From a virus: a stretch of 50,092 nucleotides of DNA. Under the pieces are notes generated by a model. That model did no database searches. It had not been told where the DNA came from and was given only the letters and a program-made list of their open reading frames with translations. Location of the stretch: IMG/VR virus record IMGVR_UViG_3300031576_000068, positions 1 through 50,092 of that record; one strand, given 5' to 3'. This document shows positions 24,567-32,041 of the stretch, one piece after another (the first letter of the stretch is position 1; the number at the start of each line of letters is the position of its first letter). The position numbers and the translations under genes were made by a program.

Positions 24567-24763
24567 CGCGCTCATTCGCGCCGCCCGAGCCGGGCTTCGT
24601 CCTCGTCTATCAGGACGGTCGCCTGTATCCCGTGGCCACGTTCGGCCCGCACGAGTTCGCCCGTGCTATCGCGGAGGCACGCATGCACCGGCTCTCGAAG
24701 CTCACAGACATCCGAAACAGCCGCGGGGTGCCGGTCTGGTTCGGCACGAACGGGGCGAATTGA
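24563..24763 (+). CDS. Small early protein
   Basis: A 66-residue protein; ATG 24563 overlaps the preceding stop. Compact (GFVLVYQDGRLYPVATFGPH, then FARAIAEARMHRLSKL). Overlaps the next gene (TGATG). Unknown function, translated as part of a coupled chain. Confidence 0.55.
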   Translation: MTRSFAPPEPGFVLVYQDGRLYPVATFGPHEFARAIAEARMHRLSKLTDIRNSRGVPVWFGTNGAN

Positions 24764-24963
24764 TGATTCGGATCAACCAGCACGGCCTCTACCGCTACGT
24801 CCCCGGCCCGGGGTTCGTGCTCTGGCAGCGCATCCCCTCAGCGCTGGACTTCCGGCGCCCGGACGCACGAATGGGGAGACGGTCCCCGGAACGGGACGCA
24901 CCTCCCCCGGCGGCGAGCATGGGCCCTCCGGCCGAGAAAGTCTCAACAAACCTTTGCGTATAA
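24763..24963 (+). CDS. Small early protein
   Basis: A 66-residue protein from ATG 24763. N-terminal strand pair (INQHGLYRYVPGPGFVLWQR) and a disordered Pro/Ala-rich C-terminus. A longer in-frame reading (from 24487) is a shadow. Unknown. Confidence 0.48.
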   Translation: MIRINQHGLYRYVPGPGFVLWQRIPSALDFRRPDARMGRRSPERDAPPPAASMGPPAEKVSTNLCV

Positions 24964-24976
24964 GTCGGGATTGACA

Positions 24977-25177
24977 ATGCCCCGAGTCGCCAGCCATGCC
25001 GCAGATCGAACCCGCGCTGCTCGCATCGAGCACCTGGGCGAGCCGGACCCGCAGGGCGAGGCGATGGACGACTTCCTCCAAACCCTCGCGGTGGACGTGG
25101 AAGAGGGGCGACTGTGCAGCGAGTGTTTTGGGGCGGTGAGTAATCACCGAGTTTATTGCGGAACGGTTAAGACATGA
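24977..25177 (+). CDS. Small Cys-containing early protein
   Basis: A 66-residue protein, ATG 24977 preferred over TTG 24971. The C-terminus (LCSECFGAVSNHRVYCG) gives a C-x2-C...H...C pattern typical of small zinc sites. The stop overlaps the HNH gene start by ATGA. Confidence 0.5.
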   Translation: MPRVASHAADRTRAARIEHLGEPDPQGEAMDDFLQTLAVDVEEGRLCSECFGAVSNHRVYCGTVKT

Positions 25178-25716
25178 ACGGCTTACAAATTCCTCAATTA
25201 CAAAACACACAAGATCGCGCGATCATGTTCGCTAGATTTTGGTCAAAGGTGAGAATTGTCGCCGCAAACGATTGCTGGCTGTGGTTGGGTTGTAAGGACA
25301 AGTCAGGATATGGCCGATTTCGCGCCCGCGCGGCAAGCGAGGTCCGCTACGCACATAGAGTTGCTTATACCATTGCTGTGGAACCAATTCCTGATGGCGT
25401 CCTAATTTGTCATCGTTGTGACAATCCGCCGTGCTGCAATCCTAGTCATCTGTTTATTGGCACGCACGCAACCAATAGTCTTGATTGCGTCGTTAAAGGA
25501 CGCAGTAATCACGGAGAACGCAATCCTAATGCTCGCCTGACAATAAATATGATCGAAAGGATCCTGGCTTTGTTGGCGGATGGTAAATCGCCGGTCGAGG
25601 TTGCGTCACTAGCGCGGGTGACTCCTGACACAATCTATCTCATAAGAGCTAAAAAAATATGGCGTAGAGAAATGCAAAGCATCGGAATGCTCACGCCGTA
25701 CCGTGCAGGGGGATGA
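25174..25716 (+). CDS. HNH homing-type endonuclease (copy 1)
   Basis: A 180-residue protein in a visibly more AT-rich stretch than its neighbours. Motifs: DCWLWLGCKDKSGYGRFR, then RYAHRVAYTIAVEPIPDGVL, the HNH core CHRCDNPPCCNPSHLFIGTH and a C-terminal HTH-like end (SPVEVASLARVTPDTIYLIR). It matches two other genes here (27632 and 35948). Such free-standing HNH endonucleases spread by cutting intron- or gene-less alleles (family knowledge). Confidence 0.9.
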   Translation: MNGLQIPQLQNTQDRAIMFARFWSKVRIVAANDCWLWLGCKDKSGYGRFRARAASEVRYAHRVAYTIAVEPIPDGVLICHRCDNPPCCNPSHLFIGTHATNSLDCVVKGRSNHGERNPNARLTINMIERILALLADGKSPVEVASLARVTPDTIYLIRAKKIWRREMQSIGMLTPYRAGG

Positions 25717-25719
25717 TCT

Positions 25720-25854
25720 GTGAAGCTGCCCACCCTCTCCGACTTCAAGGCGGTTCTCGCAGCGCCGTTCTCCTGCCCGTGGTGCAACCAGGAAGATGGA
25801 ACTCATTCGCCGGGCTGTCCATCGCTCGGGGACGAGGAAGAGGAGGACGCATGA
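25720..25854 (+). CDS. Zinc-knuckle miniprotein
   Basis: A 44-residue ORF from GTG 25720. It contains CPWCNQEDGTHSPGC, a compact C-x2-C-x6-H-x3-C site like a zinc knuckle, then an acidic tail (GDEEEED). The stop overlaps the next ATG. Too short for most gene callers, but coupled and motif-bearing. Confidence 0.55.
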   Translation: MKLPTLSDFKAVLAAPFSCPWCNQEDGTHSPGCPSLGDEEEEDA

Positions 25855-26117
25855 TCCACCCCGACGTGATCGAAACGCTCACCGCCTACTGGCGCACGGG
25901 CAGGCGCACCGGCGACTTCATGCGCGCCGTGCTGGCAAACGATCTGTTCGGCGCGTTCGGTCGGGCTGACCGGGAGAACCGCGCGACGCTCGGGGACATC
26001 GTCGCGTGGATCTGGGAGCGCCTGCCCGCGAAGTCCTACGGCTCCTACGAGGCCGTGGACATGTGGATCGAGCAGCGCGGGCTTGAAGGAGAGGGGGGCG
26101 CTCATGCTCAGGAGTGA
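25851..26117 (+). CDS. Hypothetical helical early protein
   Basis: An 88-residue protein from ATG 25851, overlapping the zinc-knuckle stop. Sequence (IETLTAYWRTGRRTGDFMRA, then LPAKSYGSYEAVDMWIEQRG) resembles small phage proteins of unknown function found in early regions. A longer in-frame start at 25713 is rejected. Confidence 0.6.
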   Translation: MIHPDVIETLTAYWRTGRRTGDFMRAVLANDLFGAFGRADRENRATLGDIVAWIWERLPAKSYGSYEAVDMWIEQRGLEGEGGAHAQE

Positions 26118-26277
26118 CCGAGAACAGGTACACGGCGATTTCAGGCGCGACGTGGACAGCCTCGCGCCCGTCGGCGGCTGGTTCGCCAACGTGATCATCC
26201 CGCTGTTCGCCGCGATCTCGTGGGCCGCGATCGTCGGGCTCCTGGCGCTCGCGTTCGCCGTGCTGGTGCGGACATGA
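26104..26277 (+). CDS. Small single-span membrane protein
   Basis: A 57-residue protein from ATG 26104 after GGAGAGGGGGG. Charged N-terminus (LRSDREQVHGDFRRD), then a long hydrophobic segment (FANVIIPLFAAISWAAIVGL and onward). The stop overlaps the repeat-protein start (ATGA). Function unknown. Confidence 0.55.
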   Translation: MLRSDREQVHGDFRRDVDSLAPVGGWFANVIIPLFAAISWAAIVGLLALAFAVLVRT

Positions 26278-27260
26278 GCAAGATCATCCGCGTCACCAAC
26301 CAGACCGAGTTCGAGAAGGCGCTGAAGGCGAATGGCTCCGAGATCCACCTGGCCGACAACGGGATCTACTCCATCAGCACCGGCGAACACCTGATCATCG
26401 TTGACGCCGGCTTCTCACCTACGGTCGTGGCGTGGGGGTCGTCGAGCCCGACGGTCGAGGCGTGGGAGTCGTCGAGCCCGAGGGTCGTGGCGCGGGAGTC
26501 GTCGAGCCCGAGGGTCGTGGCGTGGGGGTCGTCGAGCCCGACGGTCGTGGCGTGGGAGTCGTCGAGCCCGAGGGTCGTGGCGTGGGGGTCGTCGAGCCCG
26601 ACGGTCGAGGCGTGGGCGTCGTCGAGCCCGAGGGTCGTGGCGTGGGGGTCGTCGAGCCCGAGGGTCGTGGCGTGGGGGTCGTCGAGCCCGAGGGTCGTGG
26701 CGTGGGGGTCGTCGAGCCCGACGGTCGAGGCGCGGGGGTCGTCGAGCCCGAGGGTCGTGGCGTGGGAGTCGTCGAGCCAGAGGGGTTCCGTTGGAAAATT
26801 CGCAGTGATCGTCGGGCAGGCTCTGGACCGAGCGAAGATCAATATCCCAGGTCTGATCGTGCTCCCAACGCCCAAGATCGAAACGGCGTCCGATTGGTGC
26901 GACTACTACGGCGTTTCGGTCGAGGGGGACATCGCGATCCTCTACAAGGCCGTGGGGGACGATTACCGAAGCCATCGCGGTTTTCTCTATCAGCCGGGAA
27001 CGCGCGTCGAGTGCCAGGATTGGGACGGCGGTAAGGAAGAGTGCGGGGGCGGGCTCCACTTCTCACCTTCGCCCGGAGCCGCTCTCAACTTCAATCCAGA
27101 CGCGAAGCGCTTCATGGCCTGCCCCGTCGCTCTCGCCGACATCGTGGTCCACAAGAACGCCGAGTATCCCGCAAAGATCAAAGCACAGCGCAGCTGTGGG
27201 CCGTGCTTGGAAGTGGACATCGACGGGAACAGGATCGAGCAGAAGGAGAGTGCGGCGTGA
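26274..27260 (+). CDS. Repeat-solenoid protein with 12 decapeptide repeats
   Basis: A 328-residue protein from ATG 26274. Residues 1-49 form a short lead domain, residues 50-169 are twelve consecutive 10-residue units of pattern [TR]V[VE]A[WR][GEA]SSSP, and residues 170-328 form a separate domain with [39 protein letters not shown] and LHFSPSPG. Similar decapeptide solenoids joined to a CGGGLHFS-type domain occur in uncharacterised phage and bacterial proteins (recollection, not searched). The repeats would stack into an even solenoid displaying the variable residues. The stop overlaps the next GTG. Confidence 0.8.
   Translation: MSKIIRVTNQTEFEKALKANGSEIHLADNGIYSISTGEHLIIVDAGFSPTVVAWGSSSPTVEAWESSSPRVVARESSSPRVVAWGSSSPTVVAWESSSPRVVAWGSSSPTVEAWASSSPRVVAWGSSSPRVVAWGSSSPRVVAWGSSSPTVEARGSSSPRVVAWESSSQRGSVGKFAVIVGQALDRAKINIPGLIVLPTPKIETASDWCDYYGVSVEGDIAILYKAVGDDYRSHRGFLYQPGTRVECQDWDGGKEECGGGLHFSPSPGAALNFNPDAKRFMACPVALADIVVHKNAEYPAKIKAQRSCGPCLEVDIDGNRIEQKESAA
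26421..26780 (+). repeat. Twelve perfect-length 30-bp tandem repeats
   Basis: Exactly 12 head-to-tail units of 30 bp. Apart from the last codon of unit 12 (CAG for CCG), units vary at only four bases of the unit: base 2 (C/G, Thr/Arg), base 8 (T/A, Val/Glu), base 13 (T/C, Trp/Arg) and base 17 (G/A/C, Gly/Glu/Ala). Every variant changes an amino acid; no synonymous difference is present. Confidence 0.97.
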
Positions 27261-27481
27261 CGCCGTGTCAGGGTCCTCACTGGCCCCTCAACGCGAAGCC
27301 CCAGGCACGTTTCAGGTCCGTGAAGCCGAAGGCGTGGAGCCTCTGTGCTGACTGCGCGTTCGCGGCATTTCTCGGAGGAGCGCACATCGTTCCGCTCCCC
27401 CCCCATTTCGGTCCCCGCGGAAACGAGGACCGAGGCCGAGGCGCTAGGGCTCATGGGGATCTAGCGCCCCGTGCTCTCTGA
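27257..27481 (+). CDS. Small Cys/His-rich protein
   Basis: A 74-residue protein; GTG 27257 overlaps the previous stop. PCQGPHWP and LCADCA could bind zinc (C, H, C, C). The C-terminal half is low-complexity and Arg/Gly-rich. Followed by about 150 bases without a gene before the second HNH gene. Moderate support only. Confidence 0.45.
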   Translation: MTPCQGPHWPLNAKPQARFRSVKPKAWSLCADCAFAAFLGGAHIVPLPPHFGPRGNEDRGRGARAHGDLAPRAL

Positions 27482-27631
27482 TCCTCGGGGGATAGCCATC
27501 CCACGCGAGTGGACGTCCAGGCCCTCGCGTTGACCCCGGGGATCAGTGAGGACGGTCGCGGCATCGCATACGGGAACGTGCAACGTCGCCGGAGGGTCCG
27601 GTGGCCGGGGCCGTCTACTTTGAGGATAAGT

Positions 27632-28129
27632 ATGAGCGGCATGACGCCATCGCAGCACGAGATCGGTTACTTCCTGTCTCGTTTCGATAAGCTGGACGCC
27701 GAACAGTGTTGGCTCTTGAAATCAACGGGGCATAGCAATTATTACGGCGAAGTTCGGGTAGGCGGAAAACGGGAAGGCGCGCACAGATTTTCCTATCGCT
27801 ACTTCTTCGGTCCAATTCCGGATGGTCTTCAAGTCCTACATCGTTGTGATACGCCGCCCTGTGTAAATCCTAGCCACCTATTTTTAGGAACCCAAGCCGA
27901 CAATATGATCGACAGGGATCGTAAGGGGCGTGCCCGCACGCCGCACGGCGAGACGGCCGGCCCATCCAAACTGACACCGGATCAGGTGCATTCAATCCGC
28001 TCTCTATTCCGTGAAGGAAACCTCAGCAACGCTGCAATCGGGAGGCGCTACGGAATTACGCGTGAAGCGGTTTGCCTGATTGGGCTAGGCAAGAATTGGC
28101 GTCATCTACCGGAGGCAACATGGCCATAA
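27632..28129 (+). CDS. HNH homing-type endonuclease (copy 2)
   Basis: A 165-residue protein; ATG 27632 follows GAGGATAAGT. Paralogue of the genes at 25174 and 35948: CWLLKSTGHSNYYGEVRVGG, GAHRFSYRYFFGPIPDGLQV, HNH core LHRCDTPPCVNPSHLFLGTQ and an HTH-like C-terminus (SNAAIGRRYGITREAVCLIG). It lies just before the RDF-like gene and overlaps its start by 10 bases. Confidence 0.9.
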   Translation: MSGMTPSQHEIGYFLSRFDKLDAEQCWLLKSTGHSNYYGEVRVGGKREGAHRFSYRYFFGPIPDGLQVLHRCDTPPCVNPSHLFLGTQADNMIDRDRKGRARTPHGETAGPSKLTPDQVHSIRSLFREGNLSNAAIGRRYGITREAVCLIGLGKNWRHLPEATWP

Positions 28130-29175
28130 AGATTTTGAGGAAGGGCCTGCCCGTCCTTGGCAAGGTGAAAATAGGCGGCTTGAATTACGAGAAGCCCTTC
28201 AAGGGCAAGTCGGACGGGCTCACGCACTACCCGCCGATGAAGTGGGACCACTTCAAGATTTTCACGACCGAGAAGGACCAGAAGGGTGCGCCGGTACTCG
28301 ACGGCGGGATCATGGAGCAGCTCGGCGAGAAGCCCACGGAGCTCGACATCGTTCTGCCCTTCGATGATCCGGAACTGTGCTTCCGGACGGAGCTCGGCTA
28401 CTACCGGGGCGGGACGCGCTACTGCTTCGGGGACGGCGAGAAGGCCTTCCGCCTCGAGGTGCGCGGAAAGAACGGCAACCTTCCCATCTACGGCGAGCGC
28501 AAGCCCCACCTTCCATGCGGGGAGACCTGTGAGGACTTGGTGTCCCGCCGGTGCAAGCCCTCTGGAACGCTCTCCTTCCTCCTGAAGCAGCAGCCCTTCG
28601 TGGGCGGCGTTTACGTTTTCAGAACCCACGGCTGGCGTAGCGTCGCGAATATCCAGGAGTCGATCAACGCGATCCTGATGGTGACCCGCGGACTGCTCGC
28701 GTGGATCCCGCTCAAGCTCTCCGTGCAGATGGAGATGGTGCAGCCCAAGGACGGCGGCGCCGCGCAGCTCGCGCCGATCGTGAAGCTATTCTTTCCAGGC
28801 TCGCCGATCGAGCTCTTGGGCGAGCGGAAGAAGCTGCTCGAGATCCAGGGACCGCTCCAGGCCGAGATCAAGCGTCTGGAGGCAGGGCTCGTGAATCAGC
28901 CCGCGCCAGAACCGACGGCGGAAGAGGCGGCGGAGATCGAAGAGGAGTTCTACCCGGAGAATGCGGTGGCTCCCACGGCCGCGCCGGGGAACGGTGACGG
29001 CGGCTTCCTCGACACGGCCGGCGGCGAGGCCCCGCCCGAACCGGAGCCCCCACCCGCGAAGAGCGCGGAGACGCGGAAGGAGTCCACCCGACGGGCCGCG
29101 CAGCGATCGGCTGAGCCGAAGGTCGCGCCCGCCCAGGACGAGCCGCCCCCCCTCGACGACGGAGACCTGTTCTAG
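28120..29175 (+). CDS. Recombination directionality factor-like protein (phiC31 gp3-like)
   Basis: A 351-residue protein at ATG 28120 after GGAGG. The pattern matches gp3-like factors: start IKILRKGLPVLGKVKIGGLN, then THYPPMKWDHFKIFT, LDIVLPFDDPELCFRTELGY, a Cys group (PCGETCEDLVSRRCKPSGTL), YVFRTHGWRSVANIQESINA and LLAWIPLKLSVQME. The C-terminal 90 residues are disordered and acidic/Pro-rich. In phiC31-type phages such a protein turns the integrase from integration to excision (family knowledge). The serine integrase at 19017 is its expected partner. The gene is in the early operon, so it would be made on induction. Confidence 0.85.
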   Translation: MAIKILRKGLPVLGKVKIGGLNYEKPFKGKSDGLTHYPPMKWDHFKIFTTEKDQKGAPVLDGGIMEQLGEKPTELDIVLPFDDPELCFRTELGYYRGGTRYCFGDGEKAFRLEVRGKNGNLPIYGERKPHLPCGETCEDLVSRRCKPSGTLSFLLKQQPFVGGVYVFRTHGWRSVANIQESINAILMVTRGLLAWIPLKLSVQMEMVQPKDGGAAQLAPIVKLFFPGSPIELLGERKKLLEIQGPLQAEIKRLEAGLVNQPAPEPTAEEAAEIEEEFYPENAVAPTAAPGNGDGGFLDTAGGEAPPEPEPPPAKSAETRKESTRRAAQRSAEPKVAPAQDEPPPLDDGDLF

Positions 29176-30333
29176 ATGAACGCCACCGACACTGGCCTCA
29201 TGGCCTTCAGCTATTCACGATTCAATACCTTCGACCGCTGTCCTCTTTGGTTCCGGCTCCGCTACATCGACCGGATTCCAGAGGCCGACTCAGCCCCGCT
29301 CGTCACGGGCCGGATCGCGCACGAAGTCGCCGAGGCTTACGGGAAGCACTGCATCGGGAATGGCGTGGCGACGGACTTTGCCTTCTTCGATGATCTCGCG
29401 CGCCGGGCCTGCTCGGATGCGCCGGCGGAAGTCGGGGCGGATCTCCGGGGGATCCTTGACACGATGCGGGACACGATCTCGTTCATCGAGGGCCCGGCGT
29501 CTCGGATCGAGGAGGAGCTGGCCTTCGATCGGGAGTGGCGGCCAGTCGCGTGGGACGACCCGGCCGTGTTCTTCCGCGCGAAAATCGACAAGCGGATGAC
29601 GACGGACGAAGGGGTCATCGTTTGGGACTTGAAAACTGATCGCCGCATTCCCCCTGCCTCCGACCTTCCGACGAATCCGCAGCTTCGGATCTACGCCTAT
29701 CTCGTCACCCTGCTCGACCCGGACGTCCAGTCGATCACCGTCGTTCTGTTTTTCGGGCGTTACGGTCGCTCGCAGTCCTGGACGTTCACCCGCGAGGAGG
29801 CGGAGAGCTACGGGAAGGAAATCGAGCGGAAGGCCGAGCGGATCGAGGTGGAGATGGAGTGGACCCCGCGGCTTGGGGAAGCGTGCCGGATCTGCCCGTA
29901 CACGGCGCGGTGCGAGGCGTTCCAGTCGGCCTACGCGGGAATGGATTTCCTCGTGCGCGACGAGGAGCACGCCCGCGAGCTCGCCGCGCGTCGCGAGGCC
30001 GTGGGCGCCGCCTACGATCTGCTCACGGAATCGCTCAAGGCCCACGTCGAGGCCCACGGCCGGATCGCGCTCCCTGACGGGCGCGTGCTTGATTTCGTCC
30101 CGGGAACGAAGGTGACGTTCGAGGACGTGCGGGCTGTCGTCGCGTTCCTCCGGAAGGAACTGGGAGACGATCTCGCGTGGGCGGCGCTGTCCACGACGAA
30201 GACGCAGGTCACGAAGGTGATCCGGAAAGCCAAGCGCAAGGACCTGATCGACGCCGCGCTCGCGCTCGGGACGGAGACGCCGACGACCACGTTCAAGATC
30301 GCGAAGAAGGGCGAGGAGGGGGAGGAAGGGTGA
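29176..30333 (+). CDS. RecB/Cas4-family PD-(D/E)XK nuclease with Fe-S cysteines
   Basis: A 385-residue protein whose ATG follows directly on the preceding stop. Motifs in order: FSYSRFNTFDRCPLWFRLRY (first Cys), VTGRIAHEVAEAYG (motif with His), FFRAKIDKRMTTDEGVIVWD then LKTDR (D...DxK active site), YAYLVTLLDPD, and ACRICPYTARC (three Cys, which with the first would hold a 4Fe-4S cluster). Members process DNA ends in recombination and defence. The C-terminal region (RVLDFVPGTKVTFEDVRAVV) is extra. Confidence 0.88.
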   Translation: MNATDTGLMAFSYSRFNTFDRCPLWFRLRYIDRIPEADSAPLVTGRIAHEVAEAYGKHCIGNGVATDFAFFDDLARRACSDAPAEVGADLRGILDTMRDTISFIEGPASRIEEELAFDREWRPVAWDDPAVFFRAKIDKRMTTDEGVIVWDLKTDRRIPPASDLPTNPQLRIYAYLVTLLDPDVQSITVVLFFGRYGRSQSWTFTREEAESYGKEIERKAERIEVEMEWTPRLGEACRICPYTARCEAFQSAYAGMDFLVRDEEHARELAARREAVGAAYDLLTESLKAHVEAHGRIALPDGRVLDFVPGTKVTFEDVRAVVAFLRKELGDDLAWAALSTTKTQVTKVIRKAKRKDLIDAALALGTETPTTTFKIAKKGEEGEEG

Positions 30334-31424
30334 ACCTCAAGTTACATCCGATCGTTCACCTCTTTCCTCGCATGCCGAAGGAGGAGTTTGACGAGCTGGT
30401 CGCGGACATTCGCGCGCACGGGCTCAGGCGCCCGCTTCTAGTTCACCACGGCCAGATCCTGGACGGGCGCCACCGATGGGAAGCTGCGGAGAAACTCGGG
30501 ATCGATTGCCAGACCGAGGAATGGGACGGGCGGGGCTCGCTTACCGACCTGGTGATCTCGCTCAACCTCAAGCGTAGGCACCTGAACCAGAGCCAGAAGG
30601 GGACGGTCGTTGTAGGGGCCGAGAAATTCTATGCGGAGGAATTAAAGGCAAACCAGCGCCTATCCCAAGGACGCGGGAAAAAAGGTGTGGCAGGAATGCC
30701 ACCCCTTATTCGAGGCAAAGCGCGTGATCACGCGGCCAAGAAAATTGGCGTGAGCCCTCGCTATGTCCAGGACGCGAAGGCAATCCAAAAGCGCGCGCCG
30801 GAACGGTTCGAAGAGATCAAGGCCGGGAAGGCGACCATCTCACAGGTGAAGCGGGACCTTTCTCGCGCAGATCGGATCGAGAAACTAGTCCCGAAGTCAC
30901 TTCCCCCAAGCGGCGAAGATCGGCGCGTCCCCCTCCTCCTCGCCGATCCGCCGTGGCGCTACGAACATGTCGTCACGGAGAGCCGTGCGATCGAGAACCA
31001 GTACCCGACCATGAGCCACGACGAAATCAAGGCCTACCCGGTGGCCCGGCTCGCAACCGACGATGCGGTCCTGTTCCTGTGGGCTACGAGCCCGAAGCTG
31101 GCCGAGGCGCTCGAAGTCATGGCGACCTGGGGTTTCACCTATCGGACCTCGCTCGTGTGGGTGAAGGACAAGATCGGGATGGGCTACTGGGCGCGGCAGC
31201 GCCACGAGCTACTCCTGGTCGGCACGCGCGGCAATCCTCCCGCACCGGAACCTGCGAACCGGCCCGACTCGGTGTTCTCGGCGCCACGTGGCCGACACAG
31301 TGAGAAACCGGCCATCGTCTACGAGATCCTCGAAAGCCTGTATCCGGAATGGAAGGACAACCGAAGAGAGGTCTTCGCGCGGTCCAAGCGAGATGGCTGG
31401 TTGTGCTTGGGTAACGAAATATGA
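30330..31424 (+). CDS. ParB-like domain fused to MT-A70 DNA adenine methyltransferase
   Basis: A 364-residue protein; GTG 30330 overlaps the preceding TGA. N-terminal ParB/Srx-like module: HPIVHLFPRMPKEEFDELVA, IRAHGLRRPLLVHHGQILDG, RHRWEAAEKLG. An HTH-like middle follows (HAAKKIGVSPRYVQDAKAI). The C-terminal MT-A70 domain has DPPW (in LLLADPPWRYEHV, near residue 207), FLWATSPKLAEALEVMATWG, SLVWVKDKIGMGYWARQRHE and LLLVGTRGN. MT-A70 phage enzymes methylate adenine N6 and can protect DNA from restriction. This fusion is common in phages (family knowledge). Confidence 0.9.
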   Translation: MNLKLHPIVHLFPRMPKEEFDELVADIRAHGLRRPLLVHHGQILDGRHRWEAAEKLGIDCQTEEWDGRGSLTDLVISLNLKRRHLNQSQKGTVVVGAEKFYAEELKANQRLSQGRGKKGVAGMPPLIRGKARDHAAKKIGVSPRYVQDAKAIQKRAPERFEEIKAGKATISQVKRDLSRADRIEKLVPKSLPPSGEDRRVPLLLADPPWRYEHVVTESRAIENQYPTMSHDEIKAYPVARLATDDAVLFLWATSPKLAEALEVMATWGFTYRTSLVWVKDKIGMGYWARQRHELLLVGTRGNPPAPEPANRPDSVFSAPRGRHSEKPAIVYEILESLYPEWKDNRREVFARSKRDGWLCLGNEI

Positions 31425-32035
31425 ATGGCGATGTTCGTTCCGTGATTCACGACTTCACAGAGCGCCTTGAGTTCTCTGCCAGGTTGAGCGACGAGGGGAA
31501 TTGGATGGACTTCTACCGTCGCCTTTGGCCGGAGATGCTCTCCTGTGTACGCATCGACGCGGATAGCAAGTGGCAGCGTGGCGGCGTGGACCGGATGATC
31601 CTTCTGCCAGACAGCAAGCAGATCCTGATCGACGAGAAGAAACGCGAAAAGGACTACGGCGACATCCTGATCGAAGAGTGGTCGGTTTTCTACGGCGACG
31701 CAGATCCGCGCAACAAGATCGGCTGGACGCTCGACAGGAAGAAGGTCTGCGATTACGTCGCCTATGCCGTCCTTCCTTCGAGCCGCTGCTACCTGCTCCC
31801 AAGCGAAATTCTGCGCCTTGCGGCAGAGCACAACCTTGGAAAATGGAGAGCGGATCGGAGCAAGTATCCGAAGGACGCGAAGAACAACGGCTACGTCACC
31901 CGGAACGTGGCAGTTAGTTGGCCGGATCTGCGCCGCGCGATCTGCGAGCAGATGTTGCGGCGATATGGAGACTCGAACGGATCGCCTTTGCCGATGCCCG
32001 TCGAGTTCCGCACTCAACTCAACTTCAACTGGTGA
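31421..32035 (+). CDS. Putative PD-(D/E)XK-type nuclease
   Basis: A 204-residue protein from ATG 31421, overlapping the methylase stop. The core GVDRMILLPDSKQILIDEKK carries a D...(D/E)xK arrangement typical of the endonuclease fold. Neighbouring aromatic and basic stretches (IGWTLDRKKVCDYVAYAVLP) fit a small Holliday-type or repair nuclease. The adjacent Rad50-like gene, 6 bases downstream, makes it a candidate partner (inference). The family is not certain. Confidence 0.62.
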   Translation: MNGDVRSVIHDFTERLEFSARLSDEGNWMDFYRRLWPEMLSCVRIDADSKWQRGGVDRMILLPDSKQILIDEKKREKDYGDILIEEWSVFYGDADPRNKIGWTLDRKKVCDYVAYAVLPSSRCYLLPSEILRLAAEHNLGKWRADRSKYPKDAKNNGYVTRNVAVSWPDLRRAICEQMLRRYGDSNGSPLPMPVEFRTQLNFNW

Positions 32036-32041
32036 GCTTCG

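Noticed and set aside
26421-26780. CRISPR array
   Set aside because: Units are contiguous with no unique spacers, and no cas genes are present. The array is coding repeat.
26421-26780. Diversity-generating retroelement target
   Set aside because: Variation is not limited to template adenines, and there is no reverse transcriptase or template repeat in the window.
26366-26875. Long open frames on the minus strand and in other plus frames across the 30-bp repeat array
   Set aside because: A 30-bp unit keeps any stop-free frame open for the whole array, so these are shadows. Only the frame from ATG 26274 has coupling to the previous gene and a folded C-terminal domain.
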